Shown here piece by piece: positions 27,344-36,200 of a DNA stretch of 64,000 nucleotides. The translations under genes were made by a program, and so were the position numbers. This DNA is from Mycetocola zhadangensis (GTDB lineage Bacteria; Actinomycetota; Actinomycetes; Actinomycetales; Microbacteriaceae), in the NCBI RefSeq assembly GCF_003668565.1, contig NZ_RCWJ01000004.1:62001-126000 (forward strand), in the 5' to 3' direction. Under the pieces are notes generated by a model that was not told the origin of the DNA, did not search any database, and saw nothing but the letters and a program-made list of their open reading frames with translations. Each line of letters begins with the position of its first letter. Position 1 is the stretch's first letter.

Positions 27344-28533
27344 GACCGGTCCCCCTGAGTGGAGGCATCCGGATCGCTGTCGAATGACGCGAGGTACGCC
27401 GCATACTGGCTCTTCTGGCGCTCGAGGCCGGAGTGCGGCTCGGCGAAGACATTCTCGAACACCGACAGCGGGTTCGGTTTGGCAATCGACAGGCACCCCG
27501 CCCGCATGTCGCGAGCGACAGCATCCGCTTTGGAATTGACTCTCGAACCGAGTTCATCGGGAAACACGCCGCGGCTCTCGAGGAGCGCGGCCAGGCGCGT
27601 GATCGGATCCTTGGCGCGCCACTCGTCAAGCTCGCTGGCCGAGCGGTAGCGAGTGGGGTCGTCGCTCGTCGTGTGTGGGCCCATGCGGTACGTGACGGCC
27701 TCGATGAAGGTCGGACCGCCGCCGGTGCGAGCGCGGTCGAGCGCGATGCGGGTTGCTGCCATCACGGCCAGCACGTCGTTGCCGTCGACGCGCATGCTCG
27801 GGATGCCGAAGCCGGGAGCTCGATCAGAGAGATGCCGCTTCGATTGGAGACCGACGGGTTCAGAGATGGCCCACTGGTTGTTCTGGCAGAAGAACACGAC
27901 CGGCGCCTGGAAGCTGGCGGCGAAGACCATCGCTTCGTTCACATCGCCCTGGCTCGTCGCGCCGTCGCCGAAGTAGGCGATTGCCACTGAGTCCGAGCCG
28001 TCAAACTGGCAGCCGAGTGCGTAGCCGGTGGCGTGGAGTGTTTGCGCGCCGATGATGACGGCGGGGGTGGCCATGCCGACTTCGTAGGGATTCCAGCCGG
28101 ACGCGGCTGTGCCTCGCCACACCCGCATGAGGTCGGTGAAGTTGACTCCGCGGCAGTAGGCGACGCCATTCTCGCGGTAGCTGGAGAAGACGAAGTCGTC
28201 GGAGCGGAGCGCGCGGGCCGAGCCGATCTGTGCGGCTTCCTGGCCGAGGAGCGGTGGCCAGAGGCCGAGCTCGCCCTGACGTTGCAGGGCTGTCGCTTCG
28301 GTGTCGATGCGGCGGACGACGACCATGTCTTCGTAGAGATCCGCGAGTTGTTCCGTGGTCACGTCGTCGACCCAGGAGTCGAAGCCGGGGCTGGACTGAC
28401 GTTCGCCTGTTGGACTGATCAGCTGCACAACGTCCTCGAGCTTGAGAAGCGCGGTGATGTCTTCGTGCGCCTCGTGAGTTCGTGTGCCTTCATGGGTGGT
28501 GGACACAGTTACACGCAACTTTCTTTCGTGCAC
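27340..28533 (-). CDS. bkdA: Branched-chain 2-oxoacid dehydrogenase E1 alpha
   Basis: Thiamine-diphosphate-dependent decarboxylase subunit, 397 residues from the GTG used here. The ThDP motif begins GDGATSQGD and ends CQNNQ (about residues 200-230). The phosphorylation-loop-like region YRMGPHTTSDDPTRYR and the N-terminal LGQEAAQIGSARALRSDDFVFSSYRE are typical of BCKDH. The exact start is uncertain: a GTG nine codons in (28506) is also possible and no strong ribosome site is visible. First gene of bkdABC, divergent from an Lrp-type regulator. Confidence 0.9.
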   Translation of the reverse strand: MHERKLRVTVSTTHEGTRTHEAHEDITALLKLEDVVQLISPTGERQSSPGFDSWVDDVTTEQLADLYEDMVVVRRIDTEATALQRQGELGLWPPLLGQEAAQIGSARALRSDDFVFSSYRENGVAYCRGVNFTDLMRVWRGTAASGWNPYEVGMATPAVIIGAQTLHATGYALGCQFDGSDSVAIAYFGDGATSQGDVNEAMVFAASFQAPVVFFCQNNQWAISEPVGLQSKRHLSDRAPGFGIPSMRVDGNDVLAVMAATRIALDRARTGGGPTFIEAVTYRMGPHTTSDDPTRYRSASELDEWRAKDPITRLAALLESRGVFPDELGSRVNSKADAVARDMRAGCLSIAKPNPLSVFENVFAEPHSGLERQKSQYAAYLASFDSDPDASTQGDRS

Positions 28534-28561
28534 TGAACCGCTGGATCGCAGCGTTTCAGCA

Positions 28562-28579
28562 TCTGGCGCCGTTGCCAGA
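28562..28579. promoter_or_regulatory. Inverted repeat between bkdA and Lrp gene
   Basis: TCTGGC-N6-GCCAGA in the 151-bp divergent region. A candidate regulator site by position and symmetry only. Confidence 0.3.
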
Positions 28580-28684
28580 AGTACTTGCGACCGTACGCCT
28601 CGCTTTCAAACGGCACAACTGTGCGGCGAAGAATTGCGCATAATGCTCGTCATCTGGGAGGCGGTGCTGCTAGTCTCTGGCACT

Positions 28685-29155
28685 ATGCACAAGCTCGACG
28701 GCACGGACACCCGACTTCTCCTGGCCCTCACTGACGACCCGCGGTCATCGATCGTCGCTCTCGCCGAGAAGCTGGGCCTTTCGCGAAACACGGTTCAGGC
28801 CCGGTTGAGCGCGATTGACTCGACCGATGTACTTGCGTCGTTTGAGCGGCGCATCAACCCGGCGGCGATCGGGTACCCGTTGAGCGCGTTCATCTCGGTG
28901 CACCTGCAGCAGCACAAGCTGGCCGCGATCGTCGATGAGCTCAAAACCATCCCCGAGATTATCCAGGCGCACGGGCTCAGCGGGCAGAGCGATCTGCTTA
29001 TCCGTGTAGTGGCCACAGATGCGGACGACCTGTTTCGGGTGTCGAGTCTGATCCTCGCGTGCGATGGCGTCGAGCGAGCGGAGACCTCGCTTGCTATGGG
29101 CGAACTGATTCCGTTCCGGGCCGCGCCCCTGCTCGAGCGCACGCAGCGCGGCTAA
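28685..29155 (+). CDS. Lrp/AsnC family regulator, BkdR-like
   Basis: 156-residue regulator. The N-terminal HTH (DDPRSSIVALAEKLGLSRNTVQARLSAI split across residues 13-40) is followed by a RAM ligand domain (AFISVHLQQHKLAAIVDEL, HGLSGQSDLLIRVVATDADDLFRV). It diverges from bkdA and is the likely activator or repressor of bkdABC, as Lrp proteins are in other bacteria. The ATG of MHKLDGTDTR was chosen, since Lrp proteins start close to the HTH; TAGTCT lies 8 nt upstream. Confidence 0.88.
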   Translation: MHKLDGTDTRLLLALTDDPRSSIVALAEKLGLSRNTVQARLSAIDSTDVLASFERRINPAAIGYPLSAFISVHLQQHKLAAIVDELKTIPEIIQAHGLSGQSDLLIRVVATDADDLFRVSSLILACDGVERAETSLAMGELIPFRAAPLLERTQRG

Positions 29156-29184
29156 AACTCCCGCGCGTCAGCCCGGCTACCCAC

Positions 29185-29232
29185 GTGCCGCGCGCCGCGG
29201 CGTGGTGCTCGGTCGTGCCGCGCGCCGCGGCG
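29185..29232. repeat. 30-bp-spaced GC-rich duplication
   Basis: GTGCCGCGCGCCGCGGCG occurs at 29185-29202 and 29215-29232, followed in both by GGTGCTCGGT-like sequence. It forms the outer edge of the 234-bp repeat region. Confidence 0.75.
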
Positions 29233-29460
29233 GTGCTCGGTGGTGTCGCGTCGTTGCGACATCCTGCCCGGTCGTGTGCGGTCTTTGCAGGTATGCCCGG
29301 TCACAACCGGCCGTTCGGGTTGTTCAGTCACGTTCGATCCTTGCCGACGTGCCGAGGTCACAATCGGTCGTTGTGGCCCAGCTCGGTCACGTTCGGTCGT
29401 TGTGGCCCAGCTCGGTCGAAGTCGGCTGCTCCCACTGCAATCGAGCGACCTTTCTCGACT
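29227..29460. repeat. Degenerate copy of the 234-bp repeat
   Basis: This stretch carries the same phrases as the clean units (CGGTCACGTTCGGTCGTTG, GCTCGGTCGAAGTCGGCTGC, TCCCACTG), but with many changes. It contains two copies of CGGTCGTTGTGGCCCAGCTC spaced 30 bp. No gene is supported here. Confidence 0.6.
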
Positions 29461-29694
29461 GAGCAACCGCGCGAAGCAACCATGCCTGACCAAGCAACGA
29501 AGACCAACCAGCGTATACGGCTCGCCACGCGGACATAAGCGAACGCAGCGAGCCGACTCGACCACAACCGGTCGGCGGCGGCTTGCTCGGTCACAACCGG
29601 TCGTTGCCCGGCCTGCTCGGTCACATTCGGTCGTTCCCGCCCCGCTCGGTCGAAGCCGGCTGCTCCCACCGTGATCCAGCAACCCTTCGCGACC
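29461..29694. repeat. 234-bp direct repeat, unit 1
   Basis: Begins GAGCAACCGCG and ends TTCGCGACC. About ten differences from unit 2. It contains a short open frame reading MPDQATKTNQRIRLATRT (29482-29538). Within the unit, GCTCGGTCACAACCGGTCG and GCTCGGTCACATTCGGTCG are internal subrepeats. Confidence 0.9.
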
Positions 29695-29928
29695 GAGCAA
29701 CCGCGTGGAGCAACCATGTCTGACCAAGCAACGAAGACCAACCAGCGTATCTAGCTCGCCACGCGGACATACGCGAACGCAGCGAGCCGGCTCGACCACA
29801 ACCGGTCGGCGGCGGCTTGCTCGGTCACAACCGGTCGTTGCCCGGCCTGCTCGGTCACATTCGGTCGTTCCCGCCCCGCTCGGTCGAAGCCGGCTGCTCC
29901 CACCGTGATTCGGCAACCCTTCGCGACC
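29695..29928. repeat. 234-bp direct repeat, unit 2
   Basis: Exactly one period downstream of unit 1 and close to identical. The short frame is cut to MSDQATKTNQRI by a TAG at 29752. Confidence 0.9.
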
Positions 29929-30096
29929 GAGCAACCGCGTGGAGCAACCATGTCTGACCAAGCAACGAAGACCAACCAGCGTATCCGGCTCGCCGCGCCG
30001 ACATGAGCGAACGCAGCGAGGCTCGACCACAACCGGTCGGCAGCGGCTCGCTCGGTCGCAACCGGTCGTTGCCGGCCTGCTCGGTCACATTCGGTC
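29929..30096. repeat. 234-bp direct repeat, truncated unit 3
   Basis: Matches the first two-thirds of the unit with small deletions. It stops one base before the stop codon of the next gene. Short frame MSDQATKTNQRIRLAAPT (29950-30006). Confidence 0.85.
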
Positions 30097-30097
30097 C

Positions 30098-30403
30098 CTA
30101 TGCGAGCGTGCGCACCGCAAACGGTTGATGATTGAGCGCACCATTCCGGGCCCTCAGCCGCATCTCCTGGCCAGGCTCGACAGACACGTGGGCACTATCA
30201 ACCCCCAGAAGCGGCCTCGTCCGAAGGTACCGCGCACCCACCGCAACGACGTGCCGCCCGGGCTCGACCGGGATCACGCACGGTCCACCCCAGTGCGCCA
30301 GCACCTCGACACCGTCCACGAGCACATACGGCCGGGCGAACAGCCGCAGAAACCACCCGTTCAGCCAATGCGTTTCGGGGGTCACCGTGAGCGTCGCGAT
30401 CAT
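30098..30403 (-). CDS. Small hypothetical protein with a beta-rich PEGA-like pattern
   Basis: 101-residue protein starting MIATLTVTPETHWLNG. Strands such as PYVLVDGVEVL, GPCVIPVEPGRHVVAVGARY and HVSVEPGQEMRLR resemble a small PEGA/carboxypeptidase-like beta domain. The ATG has TAGGCT 7 nt upstream, supporting leaderless expression and this start rather than the upstream GTG. No signal peptide. Its stop abuts the repeat array. Function unknown. Confidence 0.6.
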   Translation of the reverse strand: MIATLTVTPETHWLNGWFLRLFARPYVLVDGVEVLAHWGGPCVIPVEPGRHVVAVGARYLRTRPLLGVDSAHVSVEPGQEMRLRARNGALNHQPFAVRTLA

Positions 30404-30410
30404 CCAGGCC

Positions 30411-30416
30411 AGCCTA
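30411..30416 (-). promoter_or_regulatory. Probable leaderless -10 box
   Basis: TAGGCT 7 nt upstream of the small hypothetical gene. Confidence 0.45.
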
Positions 30417-30444
30417 GCCGCGACCGCTACAAGCAGCACAAAAA

Positions 30445-30484
30445 ACGGATGCCCCGCCTCGAGAAGTCGAGGCGGGGCATCCGT
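30445..30484 (-). terminator. Intrinsic terminator of pnp
   Basis: Perfect 18-bp stem (halves 30445-30462 and 30467-30484) with a 4-nt loop. On the minus strand it is followed by TTTTTGTGC. It lies 19 nt after the pnp stop. Confidence 0.93.
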
Positions 30485-30503
30485 TCACTGATGAGAAAGC
30501 TGT

Positions 30504-32789
30504 TTAGCCTTCAGCGGGAGCTTCGGCGTGAACGCGAGCCGTAGCGGCCACATCTTCACCCTCAGCTGCTGCGGTCTCTTCAGCGACGACCGGCTCAAGC
30601 GACAGCTTGCCGCGGTCGTCGATCTTCGTGATCTGGACGAGGATCTTCTGTCCGACACCGAGGACGTCTTCGACGTTCTCGACACGCTTGCCACCGGCGA
30701 GCTTGCGCACCTCAGAGATGTGCAGCAGGCCGTCCTTGCCAGGAAGCAGCGAGACGAAGGCGCCGAATGTGGCGATCTTCACGACGGTTCCGAGGAACTG
30801 CTCGCCAACCTCAGGGTTGGTCGGGTTGGCGATCGCGTTGACCTGGGCACGAGCTGCCTCGGCCGACGGTCCGTCGACAGCGCCGATGTACACGGTGCCG
30901 TCTTCTTCGATCGAGATGTCTGCGCCGGTCTCGTCCTGGATGGAGTTGATCGTCTTGCCCTTGGGGCCGATCAGCTCACCGATCTTGTCGACCGGGATGT
31001 TGACGCTGATCACGCGAGGCGCGGTCGGTGCCATTTCATCCGGGGCGTCGATTGCGGCGTTGAGGACGGAGAGGATCGTTGCACGAGCCTCCTTGGCCTG
31101 GGTCAGCGCGGCCTTGAGCACGGAGGCGGGGATGCCGTCGAGCTTGGTGTCGAGCTGGATGGCCGTGACGAACTCGGACGTACCTGCGACCTTGAAGTCC
31201 ATGTCGCCGAGCGCGTCTTCTGCACCGAGGATGTCGGTGAGAGCCGCGTAACGGGTCTGGCCGTCAACCTCGTCTGAGACGAGGCCCATGGCGATGCCTG
31301 CGACCGGGGCGCGCAGCGGCACACCGGCGTTGAGCAGCGACAGGGTCGATGCACACACGGAACCCATCGACGTCGAACCGTTGGATCCGAGGGCCTCGGA
31401 TACCTGGCGGATGGCGTACGGGAACTCCTCGCGGCTCGGCAGAACCGGAACGAGCGCGCGCTCAGCCAGGAAGCCGTGCCCGATCTCGCGACGCTTCGGC
31501 GAACCGACGCGGCCGGTCTCACCTGTGGAGTACGGCGGGAAGTTGTAGTGGTGCAGGTAACGCTTCTTCGTGATCGGGCTCAGTGAGTCGATCTGCTGCT
31601 CCATCTTGAGCATGTTCAGTGTGGTGACACCCAGGATCTGGGTCTCGCCGCGCTGGAAGATCGCCGAACCGTGAACGCGAGGGATGACCTGAACCTCGGC
31701 GTCGAGCGGACGAATGTCTGCAAGGCCACGGCCGTCCATACGGACACCCTCGGTGAGGATGCGCGTGCGAACGACGTCCTTGGTGACGGACTTGTACGCT
31801 GCGGACACCTGGTTGTTGGTGTCAGCGGGCAGTTCGCCTGCCTCGACCTTGGCGGCGATGGCAGCCTTGACGCGGTCCTTCAGTGCGTCGTCAGCGTCCT
31901 GGCGCTCGAGCTTGTCGGCGATCTGGTAGATCGAGACGAGCTCTTCGCGAGCCAATTCACTGACAGCGGCGAAGGTCTCGTCGTTGTACGGCAGGAAGAC
32001 CGGGTAGTCACGAACTTCCTTGGCCGACTGGGCGGCGAGCTCGCTCTGAGCCTTGACCAGCTGGAGGAGGAACGGCTTCGCGGCGTCGAGGCCCTCTGCG
32101 ACGACCTCTTCGTTCGGCTTGACTGCGCCGCCCTGGATGAGCGCCCACGCACCTTCGGTGGCTTCTGCTTCAACCATCATGATGGCGATGTCTTCGTTAC
32201 CGTTCTCGTCTGTGACGAGGCGACCGGCGACCGTGAGGTCGAAGACAGCGTCAGCGAGCTGCGATGCCTTCGGGAATGCAACCCACTGGCCGTTGATCAG
32301 GGCGAGGCGGATGCCGGCGATCGGGCCCGAGAACGGAAGTCCCGAGATCTGGGTCGACATTGATGCCGCGTTGATCGCCAGTGCGTCGTAGAACTCGTCG
32401 GGAGCGATGCTCAGGACGGTGATGACGATCTGGACTTCGTTGCGCAGGCCGGTCACGAATGACGGGCGAAGCGGACGGTCGATCAGGCGGCAAACGAGGA
32501 TGGCCTCGGTGGACGGACGGCCTTCGCGACGGAAGAACGAGCCGGGGATCTTGCCTGCAGCGTAGCTGCGCTCTTCAACGTCCACCGTGAGGGGGAAGAA
32601 GTCGAACTGGTCTTTGGGGTGCTTTCCGGCGCTGGTGGCCGAGAGAAGCATGGTTTCTTCATCGAGGTATGCAGCAATGGCACCCTGTGCCTGCTGCGCG
32701 AGGCGTCCTGCTTCGAAGCGGACTGTGCGCTTTCCGAACTTGCCGTTGTCGAGGACTGCCTCGGCGAACTTGATTTCTGGACCTTCCAT
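30504..32789 (-). CDS. pnp: Polyribonucleotide nucleotidyltransferase (PNPase)
   Basis: 761 residues, full length. Phosphorolytic 3-prime exoribonuclease. There are two RNase PH-like cores (the second with MSSTSMGS-type [16 protein letters not shown]), a KH domain ([17 protein letters not shown]) and a C-terminal S1 domain ([29 protein letters not shown]). AAGGAGTGACCT precedes the ATG. Its usual upstream partner rpsO is 11.5 kb away. A small hairpin and a TTCACAGCTGTGAA palindrome lie in the long leader. Confidence 0.97.
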   Translation of the reverse strand: MEGPEIKFAEAVLDNGKFGKRTVRFEAGRLAQQAQGAIAAYLDEETMLLSATSAGKHPKDQFDFFPLTVDVEERSYAAGKIPGSFFRREGRPSTEAILVCRLIDRPLRPSFVTGLRNEVQIVITVLSIAPDEFYDALAINAASMSTQISGLPFSGPIAGIRLALINGQWVAFPKASQLADAVFDLTVAGRLVTDENGNEDIAIMMVEAEATEGAWALIQGGAVKPNEEVVAEGLDAAKPFLLQLVKAQSELAAQSAKEVRDYPVFLPYNDETFAAVSELAREELVSIYQIADKLERQDADDALKDRVKAAIAAKVEAGELPADTNNQVSAAYKSVTKDVVRTRILTEGVRMDGRGLADIRPLDAEVQVIPRVHGSAIFQRGETQILGVTTLNMLKMEQQIDSLSPITKKRYLHHYNFPPYSTGETGRVGSPKRREIGHGFLAERALVPVLPSREEFPYAIRQVSEALGSNGSTSMGSVCASTLSLLNAGVPLRAPVAGIAMGLVSDEVDGQTRYAALTDILGAEDALGDMDFKVAGTSEFVTAIQLDTKLDGIPASVLKAALTQAKEARATILSVLNAAIDAPDEMAPTAPRVISVNIPVDKIGELIGPKGKTINSIQDETGADISIEEDGTVYIGAVDGPSAEAARAQVNAIANPTNPEVGEQFLGTVVKIATFGAFVSLLPGKDGLLHISEVRKLAGGKRVENVEDVLGVGQKILVQITKIDDRGKLSLEPVVAEETAAAEGEDVAATARVHAEAPAEG

Positions 32790-33211
32790 AGGTCACTCCT
32801 TACGTTTAGCGCTGCCCCGTGTGGGCGCACGCTCTGCGAGGAGCAGGAACAGGCAGTAATTCTCAGACCGTATGATCTGGCTGATCTCCAGTAGAAAATC
32901 GCTCTCGACATTCCCTGTCGATACACCGAAGGGAGAAACGTCGGCATCCCGACGTGAGAGAAATCCACCACCGAGGACCAGCTTCCTGCCGGCCTGCTCC
33001 GTTGATGTGGACCCGGTATTGCTATCGGGCCGTGTTCAGCTTAGCAGAGGGGCGTTTTTCACAGCTGTGAAGTTGCTTTCCCCGCGTGTCCATCAGGCGA
33101 ACGGATGCTGTCGCTTGCGTTCCGACGGCGGCGCAACTCCCCTTCCGCACCCGCCCGTGGCGGGAGTACGGTGACTCGCAACCCACCACGCTCCCGCGGG
33201 AAGGACGAACG
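32790..33211. other. 422-bp divergent intergenic region between pnp and the patatin gene
   Basis: Holds the pnp leader and the promoter side of the patatin-like gene. Seen: a 7-bp stem-loop ACGTCGG-CATC-CCGACGT at 32938-32955 and a 14-bp perfect palindrome TTCACAGCTGTGAA at 33058-33071. No open frame here looked coding, and no confident promoter pair was found. Confidence 0.5.
33058..33071. promoter_or_regulatory. Perfect 14-bp palindrome
   Basis: TTCACAGCTGTGAA, about 270 bp upstream of pnp and 140 bp upstream of the patatin gene. Possible regulator site; no protein can be named. Confidence 0.35.
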
Positions 33212-36200
33212 ATGGCGAGCACCGCAGAGTCCCCCAGCGTTCTGATCGTCGCGCTGGATCCGACACGCCCCCCTGCCCCACGGCCCCTCCCGGAGGAGGA
33301 GCAGGCCGCGCTGCAACCACGACACAGCCGTGTCCTCCGTGCCGCACTGGCAATGCGCGGCGGAGTCAGCCTCGCGGTATGGATCGGAGGCGCCGTCGCC
33401 GAGATCGACGTGTGGCGTCGAATCCGGATTCGCACGGCCGCTGACGGCACTTCGTGCGCCGTGCTGATTCCGCCGTCGCCCGACGCGGGGGCACACAACG
33501 AACACTGGGTCGACCGCGCTGTGCGCTACGCACGAGTGCTCCACTCGCGCGGCTTCGACGCTGTGGAGTTCGACGTGATGGCCGGCGCAAGCGCAGGCGG
33601 ACTCAACTCGGTAATGTACGCCGTTGCCCAGCGTGCCGGCGCAAGCGTCGACGGCCTGCTGACCACCTGGCGCGACGTCGGCGGCGCCTGGAGCCTGATG
33701 CATCCGCCCGGCTTTCGACGGCTCGATTCGATCCTGCGAGGTGACGACTACTTCTGGCCACAGGTCCACACAGCACTGCGCAACTTCTACGACCCGTCCG
33801 AGACCGACATCCATCCAGCGCACCGCGCCACACGGGTCACGGTCGACCTGTCTGCGACCATCGTCGACAGTGAGGACTCGAGTGAGCGCGGCACCAAGGA
33901 GGGAAAGGGACACTTTCACTTTGTCGGTTCGGACGACAACACGGCAAACGAACGCGGCAGAAACATTCCGGCCGCCCATGATCCGTCAGCCGATGCCAGC
34001 CTCGCACGGCTGGCATACGCGGCCCGGACCACGTCCGCGTTCCCCGGTGCGTTCGAACCGGCCCTGATCTTCTCGAAGACCACAACGCCGGACGCGGTCG
34101 TCGAGCCGTCCAACTCGGAGAGCGTCGACATGAGTTTTGCGTTCCACGCGCACCGTGAAGACTGGTCGCACCCTTTCCGGGTGGTGGACGGCGCTGTACT
34201 CGACAACATCCCCATCGATCGTGCCTTCCGGGCCATCCGGGGTATGGCATCCACGGTGAACGCCTCTCGCGCACTTGTCTACCTCGACCCCAGCCCGCCC
34301 ATCCAGCCGCTCGGATCGGTGCGACCGACGGCATACGGGGTTCGGGCAGGCAGCGCGACCCCATCCGGGCCGCGCCGCGTCCTCGAGCGAATGGCGGACA
34401 GACGCTCGCAGCTGTTGTCTGGAGTGGCCGCTGGCAGGGGCAAGCGTGGCATCCGGGAATCAGGCGAGGACGAAGAGGACGAGGTCGAGAGGTTCCGGCT
34501 TCAACTCGCGCAGTCGCACGGCAGGAGCGACTCGCTGGCCGTGCTGTCGAACGCGGCGATCTCCCGCTATCACCTGCCCAAGGCCAGGCGGGCCTACGTG
34601 CGATTCCGCGCCACGACCGATCTCCAGCTGCTGACGCTGACCCTGGCGAATCCGTCACTCTGGCAGCTGGGCACAAACCTGCCAACCCGCCAGAACTGGA
34701 TGGCCTGGTCGTCGGAAGAACGCAGTGGGCTCGCCCACTGCTTCCTCGCCGAGTACGAGGACGCCTCACGCGCAGACGAGACCGGCGTTTTCGCCCAGGC
34801 CATCACACTCGGCCCCCAGGCAGTGATCGACGCGACACTCTGCGCTCTCAACTGGGTGCGCTCCCTGGAAGAGCTCCCGATGGACGGCAACCTCGACGAC
34901 AACCTCGACGCCGTGTTCGGCGGCAGCCACGAGCCACGTGAACCACCGCTGCCTGTCGCCTCGATCACCCTCCTCCGGACGCGGCTGTACCTCCTGCTCG
35001 CTCACGCCACCGACCTCAGGGATGTTGCCCTTCGCCGGGTTCTCGATGAGACGGAAGCCCAGAGAAAACTGCCAGACTCCCCTCGGCGAGCGCCGGCATC
35101 CGGGGACCAGGCTGGCGCCAGAGCCACGGCGCTGGCGACCTCGGTTGTGACCTCGTGGGTCTACGCGTCGTCCGCTGTGCTCGCTGAGCTTGAGGACGAC
35201 TGGCAGCAGCTCGACGCCTGTCTGATCACGCTGCGTTCGGCTTCACCCGGCCCGTCGAATCCGTACCCGGGCTGGAAAGAGTCACCCTACGCGGGCATAC
35301 CTACTCGCCGGCCAGATTTTGATGCTCAAGACCTGGCTCCATTCCTGGCCGCCACCGGCATTCCTGAACCCATCTCGACTCTGACCTACTGGCGCATCAC
35401 CGGAGATGAGGCGCCGGCGAGGGCCGAGCAGTACACAACACTCATCGACCGCAAGGTGCGAGCCGCGACGGTCGCTGCGCTGAGAATGCCAAGTGCTGAC
35501 CTCGATGCTGAAGTCGTTGCCCGGCTCTTCAGCGACAGGCAACTCGGTTCGGACGAGAAACTCGCCGGGACATCACTGTTCAACTTCGCGGGATTCCTGT
35601 CGAAGCACTGGCGCTCGAACGACTGGTGGTGGGGCAGGCTTGACGCTGCCGCGGGAATGACCAGGCTGGTCGCGTCGTATCCTCCTCGGGAGGAAGGAGA
35701 GTCGCTCGATCTGTCTTCCACCATCGACGCCGTGCAGTCCGGGGTGCTCGCTGATGCCGACCGAAGCGATGCGGGACCGTTCGGCGGTATCCCGGCGGAC
35801 GCGGCTGGGAGCGACACACGAGCGCGATTCGCGATGGGCGGCGACTCCATAGACAACCTTCACCCCGGCTATCTCGTCGCTGTGCTCTCGCGTACGGTGC
35901 GCGTTGCCTCACGGGCATTCTCCGGCTCGACCGGAACCGCCATGCGGTTCCTCATCGCCGCGCTTCGCCCCGTGCTGGTCTTCGCGCCGATCGCGCTGAA
36001 TCCCCTTCGCCAGGCGCTGGTCGCAGCCATCCTCGGCGTGACCATAGCGATCGCAGCGGCCGCTGCCTATCTTCCAGCCAGGCCACCCGATGTGTTCTCG
36101 TTCCTGCCCGGGTATGCCCTTCTTCTCGTCATCGGACTGAGTCTGATCGCAGCCATCATCGGCGTGCTGCGCACGTGGACCAGACTGGTCGGGCTCGTCC

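Noticed and set aside
16670-28533. Prophage or transposon origin for the 17.9-28.5 kb block
   Set aside because: No integrase, transposase, terminal repeats or tRNA attachment site was seen, and base composition looks like the surroundings.
29152-30030. A 292-codon minus-strand open frame and several others across the repeat array
   Set aside because: The 234-bp period is a multiple of three, so a frame open in one unit is open in all. The encoded sequence is Arg/Gly-rich low complexity without domain features.
29185-30096. Possible CRISPR array
   Set aside because: The period is 234 bp with nearly identical whole units. There are no short repeats separated by unique spacers and no cas genes nearby.
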